Positions 46,151-58,310 are shown, numbered from the stretch's first letter. The stretch is 64,000 bases of DNA from Pyrus communis (GCF_963583255.1 NC_084807.1:17073072-17137071); one strand, 5' to 3'. Numbers and translations are program-made. Notes: a model not told the origin generated them from the sequence alone.

Positions 46151-47434
46151 TACTGTGCAAACGCAGAAAGCACTTCCCACAAAAGCCAAAATCGGTTCTT
46201 TAATTTCCTTCTATCACCGACTGTATACTTCTTTTCACAAAACGCTATCTTTCCAGCTTCCACAGGTAAAAGCTTTGCTCCTAACATTTAAAGCTCGCGA
46301 ATTTTGATCAATCATTCATCTGGGTGTGCTTGTTTTTGTGCGCAAGAAGTAATTTTCTTGTTTAGGTTTTTTAATTCGGTGAAATTCGCATCTGGGTTTT
46401 GATTGGATTTGTGGGTTTGCAGTATTTTATTCAATTGGGTTTCTGTTTGCTATATTTTTGTGTTCTTTACTGTTTTATGCTTAGTTTTTGTTCAATTGGG
46501 GTTTTTGTTTGTCTTAATTGTTGAGTATAAATAGCATTGGGAGAGTTGAATGAGTATCTGGAGCAGAAGAGGGTCTCACAGACTTTGTGTTTTATTGTTC
46601 CTTTAGCAAGGATTCTACAGGTTGTATTTTTGTTCTCATTGCTAAAATACTATAAAGAGTAGGTTCAAATGCTAGGGATTGCATATGTAACATACGAAAA
46701 TGGAATATGCTTCGAGCACTGGAATTCAAAGTGCAACGCCATCACTAATTTCTATTGCTGCATCTTAGAAAAAGTTCATACGTTCCGTGGTTTTTGGTCG
46801 CTGTAATTCATAGCATGAGATTTCTGGACTGCTGGCATCATGGGCGGTAGCTTCTACAGAAAACTGGCACCATAAGCATGGGCATTAAACACTTCAAGCT
46901 AAATGTCATACTTTGGTGAATATGGCGACTGAGAATTTAACAGATGGGTACTTGTGATAACCCCCTTTCTTTTATAGTTGCAGTTCTTATTTGATTGCAA
47001 TTAGCAATATAAAATCCCATTTAAAATTTTTGGGTTCATGAAACTGTCAGTTTTACAGAGTCTGAAGAGCTAATTACATCATCTCTTCAGAATTTACCAA
47101 TTATTTTGTTCGCTGGTCGATAATTTTGCAGTTTACTTTTTTCCAACATATTTCTGCCTGCTTGAGACCATATTTTCTGCCTGCCAACTCTTATTTCTTA
47201 TTCTTGCCTCTTTGCGAGGGTTAATTAAATATTTTAAGCACATTGTTGTGGCTTCTTTTAGGTTTAGTAACATAATATCCTTTTAATGTTGTAGTATATA
47301 ATCTTCTTAACTCATAGTAACACATTAATTATCTTCAATCTATAGCAATTGACTTAGTCGCCTATGATGCCAAATAACAGGAAGCAATGCCCCTATATAC
47401 ACTTGTGTTGGGTGTTTAAGAAGAATAACTGCAG
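46151..47434 (+). promoter_or_regulatory. Likely 5'-UTR exon and leader intron of the RHB1A-like gene
   Basis: A pyrimidine-rich stretch ends CTTCCACAG at 46265, followed by donor GTAAAAG. The first coding exon is preceded by CTGCAG ending at 47434, four bases before the ATG. This implies an intron of about 1.17 kb in the 5' UTR. The T-rich content after 46266 fits a plant intron. Confidence 0.5.
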
Positions 47435-47437
47435 AGA

Positions 47438-48507
47438 ATGGGAGGTTGTTGCTGTTCTTGCAGAAAAGCTCATCTGCATGGGGCACCTGTATATATCTAT
47501 GTACGTGTATCTCCCTTCCCACTCCAACATCCCTTTTGTTATTATAGTTTGCTTTTCATTGAGTACCCAACTGTTTAGGGCTGATAGTGGAAATAATTTT
47601 ATCACATGATATTAGGAGAGTTTCTTGTTTTTTCTAATATCATATAAGTTTACTGTATGCATTAAGATTTGATTCTTAATTCTTATTCTTTTCTTTTCTT
47701 AAAACTCTTTTCTTCAGTGTCCTCCGGTTTTGGAAGAGCAAGAGTCCTTAAGATCTCATGATGTCACAGCCTCCGCAATCAGTGCAGGACTCCTGGTTCA
47801 TTGGGATCTGGAAACATCAATACCAGACACTTACAGACCCCCTCCTCCACCTTTGCCATATGATATGGTCTTTGGATGTTCACGACCAACAGATTCTGCC
47901 AGGGAAACAATTAGTTGCAGTAGTTTTGATACTTCAGCAACTTGTGGAGATCTTGGGGAATCAGACTGCAAAGTTCAAGAAAGTTCTTTGGATATCTCAC
48001 CGAAGAAGTTAGAACTTTCAAAATCAAATGAACCTCATGTTTTAGAAAAAGAAGACGAAGATGTTTGTCCCATTTGTCTCGAAGGTGCTTTACCATCAAT
48101 AGCTCAGGGAACTAATTTTTTTGTTGTATGATTATTTTTCTTCTCGATTATGGGAAACTAAGAGACACCATTTTTGCATCGCTTTTCTATTTTGAACTGT
48201 AGATAGCTAATGTTAATCTTGTTTCTCCACTTGTAGAGTTTGAAACAGAGAATCCAAAGTTTATCACAAAATGCGAACACCACTATCACCTCTCGTGTAT
48301 CCTTGAGTGGATGGAAAGAAGTGATTCCTGTCCTATATGTGATCAGGTTTGCCTTTTGCAACAAGTGATGTGTGCAGTTATTTATAGTTTTCATCATATT
48401 GTCATGGAAAGGAGTTCGTTTTTCTAGATACTGACTTTGGTACTCATCTGTCAACAATGCTTGCATAGGAAGTCATTTCACCAACGAAGAAGGTAAAAGA
48501 GGAGTAA
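47438..48507 (+). CDS. RHB1A: RING-H2 E3 ubiquitin-protein ligase, RHB1A-like
   Basis: Exons 47438-47500, 47718-48084, 48237-48346 and 48469-48507 have GT-AG borders and close to 193 codons with TAA (192 aa; Arabidopsis RHB1A ~190 aa). The start MGGCCCSCRKAHLHGAP offers Gly2 for myristoylation and a Cys cluster for palmitoylation, so membrane attachment is likely. The middle has GLLVHWDLETSIPDTYR and ATCGDLGESDCK, both hallmarks of RHB1A. The C-terminal RING-H2 is complete: CPIC, 14 residues, CEHHYHLSC, 10 residues, CPIC (about residues 138-180), with the Trp of LEWMERSD for E2 contact. E3 activity follows from the family. No lesion seen. Confidence 0.94.
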
Positions 48508-50062
48508 AAATTACTGAAGCACCTTTGATTTTTGGTGGAATGATGATTTTGGAACAGTCACAATCTTAACGGTGAGCCTAGTTAATTGTTGACTTGATGA
48601 ACCCTAGGTCCAAATTATTGAACAATCGGATCTCTGATTGCATTTTTCTATGTAGTTTTTAAAGCCCTTATGTTTGCAACTGAAGTTTCTCCTTCTCTGA
48701 TTTTTCAGGAACTGTAGTTGAACATACCTTTGGTTTGTAGCTCTCTAGTGCTTTTACAAAACCAAAGTTTATTTGCTTCTTGAAGTCAGAGATTGCCAAC
48801 TTAGTAGACTCTGGACCGACAGTAGCACTTTGTTTTGAAACTTGCCAGGGATGTGCGGCCTGCAAATCCATTTATAATTTCGGTCATGCTCAATTGAAGA
48901 TTGCACCGAATCTCTTTAGTTAGCAGTTTTAGCAGGTCAATTGATGGCAAAAGTTTCCTTCCCTATGTGTATAGCTTGATTCCAATTCTCAGACAGGTCT
49001 CTGGATTTTAAATGGAGCAATCAAGAGGTTAAGAACAAGGCCTTCCTATGGAACCAAGGTAACGACGGTTCAGCTTTCCACGTAGGTGGTTTGCCACACT
49101 TTTTGTACAGATCTCTTAGTTTGTTGTAGGAATCCTTCTGTACCATTTGTTGTTATCTGCTGCATGATTTGATTACACACTGCAGCCCTTAAATTTGTAA
49201 GTTGTGTAAATCCCATTTGTTTTGCTCTCTGGGTGGATTTGATTTGGAGCATTTGTTTCGTGTGTGAAAGCATGCAATGATCAAGAAATGTCGTCCTGAA
49301 AAGTGTATCACACAAAGTTGATCATTTAAAAAATGGGGACTAGTTGTGGGGCCTACGTTTTGATACACACAAGAGGATACAAAATGATTTGCGCATGAAC
49401 CACTTTTGTTCCCACAATGTTGAGAAGTTGATAGGCCCCTACCATACGTTACTATAAGACTCAACCAATTAGGTCAGTGGGGCTTTCTTTCTAGGGCATG
49501 ACTATGTGTTTCAACTTTATTTTTTTAAGTATAAGAGGTATTCCACCGCACATTGTGATGGTAGACTAATTCTTCTCTCCCATGTAGTTCCCACGGCAAT
49601 GCCTCCAAATTAAATTGTACACAACATCAAAGTCGGTAATCCCAATGAATGCAATTGTGTGAGTTCGAACTGGGGTAAGGAGCTCCAAACCTTGCCCTTC
49701 AACTTCAATTTTGTTTAAATGCCTATTTCAACTTTCAAGAATTGGGAAACACTTGGAATCTTTGTCTAACTTCTCTATGATTTACAAGTATGCAATTCGG
49801 AAATTTGTATCAAACGCATACTAAACAATGAAACACTTGGTTCTTGTGAAAACAAGGAGTTGTCTGCTAGTCAATTGCTCTTTGGCCCTATATACACGCT
49901 TTTTCCTTTTTTATACAAGTGATATTGGAAAGAGAGACTAAACACATAACTTCAGTGCTAGAATTTTACATTTATAATAAATTGCATCAATGATTATACA
50001 TTTATATTAGGGAAGAAATTATAATATGTTGATGTTCGGGTAAAGAATTGTCCAAAACTACT
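48508..50062. other. 3' UTR and intergenic region
   Basis: It contains the 3' UTR of the RHB1A-like gene (extent unknown). Minus frames at 48668-48871 and 49070-49464 have no domain. Nothing else recognised. Confidence 0.45.
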
Positions 50063-50071
50063 CGCTTAATG

Positions 50072-50246
50072 TTTTTTTTTTTTTTTGAACAACTGATATT
50101 ATTTACATTAAAGGGAAAGGGGGTGAACTTAGCCTCACAATTGGCTAATAATAATGTGGTTCGAATTTGCTTTTGGCAAGAATTGAACCTAAGACGTCTC
50201 ACTTACAAGTGAAAAAGAATACTACTAGACCATAGTACTAAGTGGC
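50072..50246 (-). mobile_element. tRNA-type SINE
   Basis: On the minus strand the element starts at about 50246, has a B-box-like GGTTCAATTCT (Pol III consensus GGTTCGANTCC), and ends in poly(A), seen as T15 at 50072-50086. The flanks CGCTTAATG (50063-50071) and CGCTTAAGTG (from 50247) are a likely target duplication. About 175 bp, non-coding. The A box (around TAGTACTATGG) is weaker. Confidence 0.72.
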
Positions 50247-50333
50247 CGCTTAAGTGTTTTATTAAGCGTGCACTCAAATAATGGAATTGGAGGATTGAAA
50301 TTCTTTTTAGTACTGAGAAATGATTAACCCTTA

Positions 50334-50756
50334 GGCAAGCTCCAATGGAGAGGGCTAAAGGTCCAAAAGCCAAAAAAATGGCCTAATTTGTCCAAAATCT
50401 CATCTCCAACTAATGGCTAGGCTATAATTTTATAGAGCCCACCAAGCTAGTATTTGGCCAAAGGGGCATCAGGCTGCCCAAATGTAGCCGCCTCTTAGCC
50501 TTTTTTAAAAGCTTAGCTCCTCAGTTGCAATAATTGATTCAAATCAGATGACTATTTTTTAAAACATTCAACGGTAGTTTAACTAAATTAACCAATAAAT
50601 TTAAAGTATAAACTAATAAATTATTGAGGCGGCTATATTTAAACTCTTCGGTTGAAGATGGTACATGAGTATCTGACACTATTCATTTAAAAATAATTTT
50701 TTTGGGACTATAATCATGGATAAGACTATGTTTAGCTATTACAGTTGAAGAAGGCG
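50334..50756 (+). mobile_element. Tourist-type MITE (PIF/Harbinger-like), copy 1
   Basis: 423 bp flanked by TTA (50331-50333 and 50757-50759). Ends GGCAAGCTCCAA and TTGAAGAAGGCG are weak inverted repeats. It is homologous in inverted orientation to 52575-53012. Confidence 0.75.
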
Positions 50757-50759
50757 TTA

Positions 50760-52571
50760 GGCCTTGTTTGGTGGGCTAGATGAAATAGTTTGTGATTGAG
50801 GACTTGAGTCCAGTCCATTATTTGTTGTGTCAAAATGTAAGATTGAAAGGATTGGACATGATGGGTTATGATTCCACAATAGAGTGGGTTATCAAATATA
50901 TTCTTATACATGGGTTACAGAACATGTCTAACAAGTTCATGTCTATCAAATCTTATCCTTAAGGCCCAATCTCATCCATCACGAGTTAAACATAACCTAA
51001 ATATATTCTCAATCATTGAATAAATGAACACACAACTTAACAATACAGGTTAAGTGTTTTGTTTGGGAATTGGATCCACTCCTGATCTTAATGTCCGAAG
51101 TCTAAGGATCAATCCATCCGGACCACTGATTGGTGTGTAAAAGAAATCAGAGTTGTTGGTTTGTGTGTGATGGGCCAACGAAATAAATTAATGAAAACTG
51201 TATAATTCAATTTGTGTGGCCCAAATAAGTTGATCCTTAGGCTTTAGACACTAAAGTCCGAAGCAGATCCAATTCCTTTTGTTTGAAGAAAACTCAATGA
51301 TGGCTGGACCCGGCCGAACTACTTAATTCTTAACCTTTAAAATCAAATGATTATTAGTGTGATGAATTTTATAAAGCAAATAAAATTTCTTAATAAAATT
51401 TCTTACCATGTTAAACCTCTTAAATGTAAATAAAACTCAATGTGAGAATATGAAAACACATTTTCCTCTTCCACTTCTTTTGTCTTCGTTGATTCAAATT
51501 TTATTATTAGAAAATAGAAAATCCAAATATTTCTCAAAAAAAACAAAAAAAGTAGAAAGAATTTTTTTTATTGAGACCCCACATATTGTTGAATACTTTC
51601 CACAAAAAATTATAGAGAATTGTTATTGACACTCTAAATTATTATCTATTAATCTCTTTTTAAACCTAAATTACCACCTAAGTTACCCCACAAACCCAAT
51701 CCAATATGTTAATTTATCTTTAAACCCAATTAAAAAATAAAAATAAAAAAACTAAAATTAACCCCAAAGGTCTCAAAGTTGTCAAAGCAAGATAAACGTT
51801 AAAACGGCGCTAAGCATGACCTTGGATTGTAGGAACAATCCGGGCCATCGCGGCAAAAGATTAGAGGAACACAAGGCGAGTGATTAGAAGCTATGAACTG
51901 GAATGTAGCGGATGTCTTGTTGTCAAAAAGTTAGGCAAAGATTGTCAAATACGGTTGGCATATTTGAGTATGACCCAATGTGGGACAGCCCTAAAACTTC
52001 AAAATCATCATTTGTTCGTAAAAAAAAAAATAATAATAATAATAATAAATAAATAAAGTTTTTTTCTTTCTATGAAAGCGTATTAGGGTTTTGGTAATTA
52101 ACTTATGTAGGAGGAGGTAGACAGAGTAATGTTTTAGTCATAATAGAACATAGGAGAAAAAGTTGTGTGATTGTAAGGGTTTGGCTATTGAATGTGGGTT
52201 AATGGATAAATTTAAGTTTTATTGTTAGTTTAACCTTGTACTTTATTATTATTTATTTTTTTTATATAGTAAATAAAAAGCATTAAAGAGAGAATCCCCT
52301 TATACACCCAGGGCCATTACAGTCAAACATAAAAGCCATGTTAGCCTCCATTGGGAGACAGGCATCCCAAATACAAAGCTCCTTTTTCTTGAACTCATTT
52401 TATGGTAATTATGCAATAGGATCAAAAAGACATTTTACATTTAAAGTTTAACTTGGATGTAGAAAGAGGTTATAGGAATTCAAATAAATTTTCCCTATGA
52501 GTAATTTGTTTAACATGTTAATTTTATTTTAAATTCAGAATCACATAGCAAATAGTTAATTACGCAATACG
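50760..52571. other. Spacer between the two MITEs
   Basis: AT-rich. Holds (AATAAT)n-type repeats near 52022-52056. No gene recognised. Confidence 0.45.
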
Positions 52572-52574
52572 TTA

Positions 52575-53012
52575 GGTCATCTCAACCGAAAGGGCTAAAT
52601 ATAGTCTCGTCTAGAATTATAGCCTTGCAAAATATTATTTTTAAATGAACAGTGTCAGGCTATACTCATATATCATCTCCAACAGAAGAGACTAAACATA
52701 GTTTCTCAATAATTTATTAGTTTTAAGTTTATACTTTAAATTTATTAGTTAATCTAATTAAACTACCTTTGGATATTTTCAAGTCTAGCAGTTGAATTTG
52801 AATCAATTATTATAACCGATGAGCTGGACCCCAAAAAGAGGGCTAAGAAGTGGGTTACATTTGGCCAACCTGATGCCTTTTTGGCCAAATAAAATAATGG
52901 CCTAGTGGGTTCCATAGAATTATAACCCAGTCTTTGGTTGGAGATGAGTTATTGGGCAAATCAGGTCATTTTTTGGTTTTTGGACCTTTAGCCTTCTGTA
53001 TTGGAGATGACC
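52575..53012 (-). mobile_element. Tourist-type MITE, copy 2 (inverted)
   Basis: 438 bp flanked by TTA (52572-52574 and 53013-53015). The terminal repeats GGTCATCTCAACCG and TTGGAGATGACC are clear. Reverse-complemented it matches copy 1 in the terminal GGCTAAAGGTCC motif, in TTGGCCAA and in the AT-rich middle. Confidence 0.82.
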
Positions 53013-53015
53013 TTA

Positions 53016-54320
53016 CTGGTTTGGTCATTTGCCTTGTTCTAGTTGGAATGCAACCATAGTTCCCCTAATTGCCGAATGTCAACACTTCTCAAATGGATTC
53101 AGGTATATATAAGTCACCTAGGACCTGCAAGTCAAGGCGGGTACAAGTGGTTCAAGGCTGGTTTAGGGCGGGTCCAATATTGTTTTTACAAAAACAGGCC
53201 GGGGCGGGGCGAGGCGGGGCCTTATAAATTTCGAGGTGGGATATGTCCAAGTATTTGAGAACACAGGTCCCCAACCCGACCGTATCCACCATCATTTCTC
53301 GATTCTTCTCTCCCAAACTAACCCTCCATTTCTCGTTTCTACTCTCAGACTTTTAGACCTCTCCCTCACGATCTCTTTCTCCTTAACTTACACTCTATCC
53401 TCGTCTCCGTCGATCGAGGTCCATCCTACCCACCACTTGACCACCATCTCCATCGATCGAGGTCCCTCCCACCCGCCATCAGGATGAGTTCGTCAACGTT
53501 AAGAATTTGAGGTCGATAAGCCTCTTGCTGCAATCTTGCTTCCAACTTTTAAAAAACCCATATTGGTTTTGATTTAGATTTCCTAAGGGTTTTGGGATTT
53601 TGTTTGGGGTTGTTTGGTTTTTTGTGGGGTTTTGGGGGAATTTTCTAATATGGGTTTTGGTTTGGGGGTATTTTTTATGTTGGATTTGCTTGATTTTGAC
53701 TTGAAATTGAAGCTAATAATGTTAGATTAGCCATAGGAGATAGGATTTATATGATTGTACAAACGTGCTTGATTTTGGGGGAATTTTCTGATATTGGTTT
53801 TGCTCATTGCTTGATTTTGACTTTCTTTCTCCATTCTCGTTCCCTTCTCCCTCCCACCCCTTGATTGCGTCGACATGACAGCAGCCACTAGGCCCACCAA
53901 ACGAGTCACGGCTGCTGCAGATCGGAGAAGACAAAGATTGAGAAGCTCCAGATCGGAGAAAACAATGGGCACAACTCGACTACTGCAAATTGGAGAAGAC
54001 AAGATTGCGAAGCTTTAGATCAGAGAAGACAAAGATTGCACCCGTGGTCCCGGCCTGAATCAATCCATTTGAAATGGGCCGGGTTAGGTCCGGTTCCAAT
54101 ATTTGAAATTTCATTACTCACCCTGACCCACCCCGTTGCATTTTCATACAGGTCCAGTCCCTCCAAATTTGGGCCCGGCCCTACCCGTGCCTAGCCCTAC
54201 TCACGGTACCTAAGATTTTAATATATATTATATATATAATTATATTTATAAAATAGAATACTTTGTAAAACAAATATAATTATAACTAAATCAAAGATAA
54301 TAACATCTTCTTCATTATTA
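53016..54320. other. Repeat-like region with GGGCCGGG motifs, probable TE remnant
   Basis: It starts with GGCGGGGCGAGGCGGGGC (53194-53220) and ends with CCGGGTTAGGTCCGG / GGGCCCGGCCC (54070-54185). Between are partial duplications: TCGATCGAGGTCC at 53410 and 53454, GGGGGAATTTTCT at about 53634 and 53778, and GATCGGAGAA at 53923 and 53952. No ORF with a domain. The element type is undecided. Confidence 0.4.
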
Positions 54321-54430
54321 TGTCACATCCCGGCCCGAGGCGGATCACTTCCCGGGCCCTCTCCACCACCGTAGCACGATATTGTCCGTTTTGGGCTTAC
54401 CATTCCCTCACGGTTTTGTTTTTGGAAACT

Positions 54431-54515
54431 CACGAGCAACTTCCTAGTGGGTCACCCATCATGGGATTGCTCTAGCCCCCTTCTCGCTTAACTTCGGAGT
54501 TCCCACGGAACCCAA
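54431..54515 (-). ncRNA. 5S-rRNA-like segment in Cassandra LTR (3' LTR)
   Basis: On the minus strand it reads AACTCCGAAGTTAAGCGAGA and GATGGGTGACCC, matching the 5S rRNA internal control region (A box GAAGTTAAGC, C box GATGGGTGACC). It is a retrotransposon promoter derived from 5S DNA, not a functional rRNA gene. Confidence 0.88.
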
Positions 54516-54604
54516 AGCCAGTGAGCTCTCAAAAGGCCTCGTTCTAGGTAAAGATGGGAATATACATTTAAGGATCACTCCCCTGGGCGATGTAGGATGT
54601 CACA

Positions 54605-54675
54605 ATCCACCCCCCCTTAGGGGCCGGACGTCCTCATCGGCACACCACGACCAGGGTTAGGCTCTGATACCAAAT
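54605..54675 (-). other. Cassandra internal domain with primer site and polypurine tract
   Basis: 71 bp on the minus strand: primer site TGGTATCAGAGCC at the LTR edge, GACGAGG/GTCCGG in the middle and AAGGGGGGGTGGA at the far end. Confidence 0.88.
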
Positions 54676-54785
54676 TGTCACATCCTGGCCCGAGGCGGAT
54701 CACTTCACGGGCCCGCTCCACCACCGTAGCACGATATTGTCCGCTTTGGGCTTACCATTCCCTCACGGTTTTGTTCTTGGGAGCT

Positions 54786-54870
54786 CACGAACAACTTCCC
54801 AATGGGTCACCCATCATGGGATTGCTCTAGCCCCCTTCTCGCTTAACTTCGGAGTTCCCACAGAATCCGA
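54786..54870 (-). ncRNA. 5S-rRNA-like segment in Cassandra LTR (5' LTR)
   Basis: Same segment in the other LTR, again with GAAGTTAAGC and GATGGGTGACCC intact. Being upstream in the minus orientation, this copy would drive Pol III-type transcription of the element. Confidence 0.88.
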
Positions 54871-54989
54871 AGCTAGTGAGCTCCCAAAAGGCCTCGTGCT
54901 AGGTAGAGATGAGAATATACATTTAAGGATCACTCCCCTGGGCGATGTGGGATGTCACAATTAAGTCTAGTTATACTTAGAAACTACGT

Positions 54990-55315
54990 CATATAGTCTT
55001 AAAATGTTGTAATTCTTTATTTTATTGTAAGTAATTATAGAGAACTTCAAGAGAAATAAGGTTAAGTGGCCACAATTATAGGGAATTTCAATGAAAATAA
55101 AGGTGGAATTTCGCAATTACAGGCAATTCAAAGAAAATAAAGGTTGAGTGGAGCAATTATTGGGAATTTAGAATGAAATAAAGGCTGAATGGAGCAATTA
55201 TAGGGAATTTAAAATGAAGTAAATGTTGAGTGAAGCAATTACTATAGGGAATTTAAAGGAATAGAATGACTAATTGAAGCCGCTATAGGGAATTTGTAGA
55301 GAAATAAAAGAGAAA
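54990..55315. repeat. Degenerate ~45-bp tandem repeats
   Basis: About six copies of CAATTATAGGGAATTT followed by GAAATAAAGGTTGAGTGGAG, with variable spacing (near 55030, 55073, 55113, 55157, 55195 and 55240). Confidence 0.8.
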
Positions 55316-55320
55316 TCTGA

Positions 55321-56538
55321 TTATATGATGTTTATCTTCTTCTTTTTTGTTGGAATGTTATGAGAATATACATAAAAAAATATGCTTATCTATAAATAAT
55401 AAACACAAAAAGATGCTTATCTATCTATCTAATAAATAATATAAAAAATAAAAGTGAATAAAAAAAAAAAAGATAGCGGGGTAAGAAATGTTAGCAAAGT
55501 GGGGACTATTTAAATTTTAAAGAGAAAAAAGTTATTGAAAAACAAAAAGTCAGGAGAAAAGAAAGCCCTTGCCATTTGTCTTCTTCATCTTCTTCCCTAG
55601 TACGGTTTTGCAACTTAGGTTCATGGCTAGGCATGGCTTTGGTTTGGGTATTTTTACAGAAAAAAAAAAAAAAAAAAAAAAAGGGAAAATACAACGCTTG
55701 GACGCCCTTGGGCACACTCTGGCGACGCCATATGCCACACCTGGAAAACAAAGGCGGCACGCTACCCACCCAGCCTTTGAGGCTGCCTAGGTGCGCCCTG
55801 AGGCAAGCTTTTTAAAACATTGCTCCAATGTCTCCATCCACATGCATACTTATTTGCCTATATGTTGTTTCTGTTGCTTTCTGTCATGTTTTAGTTCATT
55901 TCTGATCAACATGCATGTCAAAAGTAATCCACAAAAGTTGGAACTTGAAAAATAGCTCAGGAGAGTCAGGACTGCCAAGTTTTCCGCGATTAATTACCTT
56001 TCATCGAATTTTAGCCATAAGAATCCCCATTTTTCTGCTCTCTTATTCACTATGAAAAACTTGTTTCTTGACTATTACTTGGCACGCTTTGGTTAGATGT
56101 TTCTGGTTAATCTACTGTTTGCACACTCAATATTGTTTCTCAATTATTATTTATTACTTAACATGAATTCGTCATAGTGTGCTACATTAATTGAGTACAA
56201 CTGGTATACTCAACCAATCTATTTCACTATTGCTACTTCTTTTTTTTCAGTTTAGAACTTTAGATGCATTTAGATTTTTATTTGCCCATTTGTATTTTAT
56301 CTTCACTTGAGTTCAACTTGAATTATGATTGAAAAGATTATTGATGGATTTTCTGCTATGGTAGTTCTAGTTGCCCTTCACAATAAACCAAAGTGTTGGT
56401 TAAATTGCCTCACGACGGATACTTGTCGTTCTTCTTCTTGGGAGCTTCTTCATCTTTCCCTTAGAAAAAGAAAATTAAAATCCCAGGGTTTGCCATCGGA
56501 CCAATGAGGACAAAATCAAAGATTGTATGTGTTTTTAT
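55321..56538. other. Intergenic region with poly(A)
   Basis: A run of ~22 A at 55661-55682 is followed by GC-rich DNA (55690-55810) of uncertain origin. No gene recognised. Confidence 0.45.
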
Positions 56539-58287
56539 TGATGATAGGAGCATATTTATGCGACTTTGTTAGCTTGTTTCTTTGCATTTAGTGAGTTAGT
56601 TTCTATTTATTATAGTGATTTAAGCTATTTTTGTGTGTTTGTAGGTCCAATTGGCAAAGATTGTAAATGGCCAAAAGGAGCAATTTGGAGCAGTTTTGGC
56701 CTTGGATTGGATAGCATGTGTATGGAGCATAATGGATGGACGTTTTTGGTGACAAATGATGCTAAAAATGTGCTACAAATATGGAAGAATTAAACTAAGG
56801 CTTGGAAGACAAGGAATCAGCTGAAAACAAGGAGATCTTATCCAACCTTATCCTATCTTCCAGTCTTATCTTATCTTATCCCATATTATCCAAACATTAT
56901 TCTATTTAATCCAACATTATCTAAACTCATCTCCAGCTGCAAAAAGAGTCCTTATCCTATTCTAAATCCTTCCCATTTGAATTTAGGAGTCCTTATTATG
57001 TTTTAACAATGCATATCTGATTCTAGAAGTCCTGAAATCATGCAAACAATTTAATTCCTTTTCTCCTAGAATTGTGCGGTGCCCATATCCTTTTCCTCCA
57101 CAAACAATGTCGTGTGTCTGCCCTATATATACACACATTGTGCAGCAATTTAGACAGAGAGAGAGAGAGAGTTTTAGAGAAAAATTCAGAGAAAAAAATA
57201 TAAAGAGTGTTGTAGTGTTGCAAGGAAGGAAGGAGAAGGAGAGCTTGGAGTCGTGCCTGCCATCTAAGGCCTTTGGATTGCTGGAGCGTTTCTAGGTGTA
57301 TTCTATCCTTTGTTTTAGTTCAATATTTGTTTTAATTTGGTTTTCAGTTATGATAGACATGTAGAACTAATTTCGTTTTAGTTAGAGGTGAATTCAAAGT
57401 CATGAACATATATGTGATATGAATTGATTTCCTCCAGTTATTGTTTCGTAAAACATGAATTCGATTTACTTATCTGTTTGATTGATAACTTATTCTTGTA
57501 TGTTGATTAAGGGTGCACACTTAGTTTGCATGCATGAATCTAATGCTAAAATATAAGGGAATTTCACCTAATGGTTATGAACTAATATTTATAAGTAGTG
57601 GAAATCACTAGTCATGATTGTGTTAAGTGAATCCATGGCAGGAGTAACATGCAGTTCATAGTTACGAATACCTTGTCAATGCTTATGATTTTATAGAACT
57701 TAATGATCTTTGATATGTATCTCTATTATGCAATTCATATGGGGAACTTGATAAGAATAATTTGGTTACGTCACTAAGTCCAATTCAATGAATCTAGGAA
57801 AATCTGAGTTAATTTGTGCAGTTCACAATTAATTTGGGGCATTGTCATTCATGGTTTATAGGAATAATAATTGGAAATCGATTTGTATGCATATGTGTCA
57901 TGTATGGAGAAAGACCCTCTAGCTAGCCTTTCACCCTTTAATTCACCCAATTTCGTGCAACCTTTAGTTTGTTTCTACAACTTACTTAGTTTTAGTTAAA
58001 ATTCGTCAAAATAACCCCCATTTAGTATTCTGAGTCTTTTTAGTTTAATTTTCGTCCAAACTTCTCTCTAGCTCTTGTTTTGAGTCAATTTAACTTAGTT
58101 TTGTGTTATTTGAGTTAGTTTAGCTTGTTTTGAGTTATTAGAGTCTAGTTTTCTATTTTTGAGTCTAATTAGTGTATATTAGCATCTCTTCTAATCCCCG
58201 GCCTAGAACGATCTCTACTTTCATATACTACAACTATCAAAAAAAAAAAAAAAAGGTTTAATTTGTGTGTTAGTTTCTATCATATCA
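56539..58287 (+). repeat. 5' LTR of Athila-lineage element
   Basis: It runs from TGATGATAGGAGC to ATCATATCA, giving TGAT...ATCA ends and ~1.75 kb, a normal length for this lineage. TATATATA at 57124-57131 is the likely TATA box, followed by a (GA)n leader near 57157-57172. The start is inferred from the inverted end match and is less certain than the 3' border. Confidence 0.68.
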
Positions 58288-58292
58288 AATTT

Positions 58293-58310
58293 TGGCGCCG
58301 TTGTCGAGGA
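58293..58310 (+). other. Primer binding site (Asp tRNA type)
   Basis: TGGCGCCGTTGTCGAGGA follows the LTR after a few bases. It is nearly the TGGCGCCGTTGCCGGGGA site used by Athila elements. Confidence 0.85.

Larger units (their letters stand above)
54321..54959 (-). mobile_element. Cassandra TRIM retrotransposon (complete)
   Basis: Two direct 284-bp LTRs (54321-54604 and 54676-54959) start and end TGTCACA. They enclose only 71 bp. On the minus strand the 5' LTR is followed by TTTGGTATCAGAGCC, the initiator-Met tRNA primer site, and the 3' LTR is preceded by AAGGGGGGGTGGA, a polypurine tract. The LTRs contain a 5S-rRNA-like segment, the mark of Cassandra. It encodes no protein and must use enzymes of other elements. 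The flanks are AT-rich without a clean 5-bp duplication. Confidence 0.93.

Noticed and set aside
50160..50246. tRNA gene
   Set aside because: A B box is present but no cloverleaf can be formed; poly(A) and a target repeat show it is a SINE.
54431..54870. 5S rRNA genes
   Set aside because: The 5S-like segments are inside LTRs of a Cassandra element and match only the internal promoter part, so they are not rRNA genes.
55506..55815. ORFs around the poly(A) run
   Set aside because: The homopolymer opens frames on both strands (Lys or Phe runs); there is no domain.
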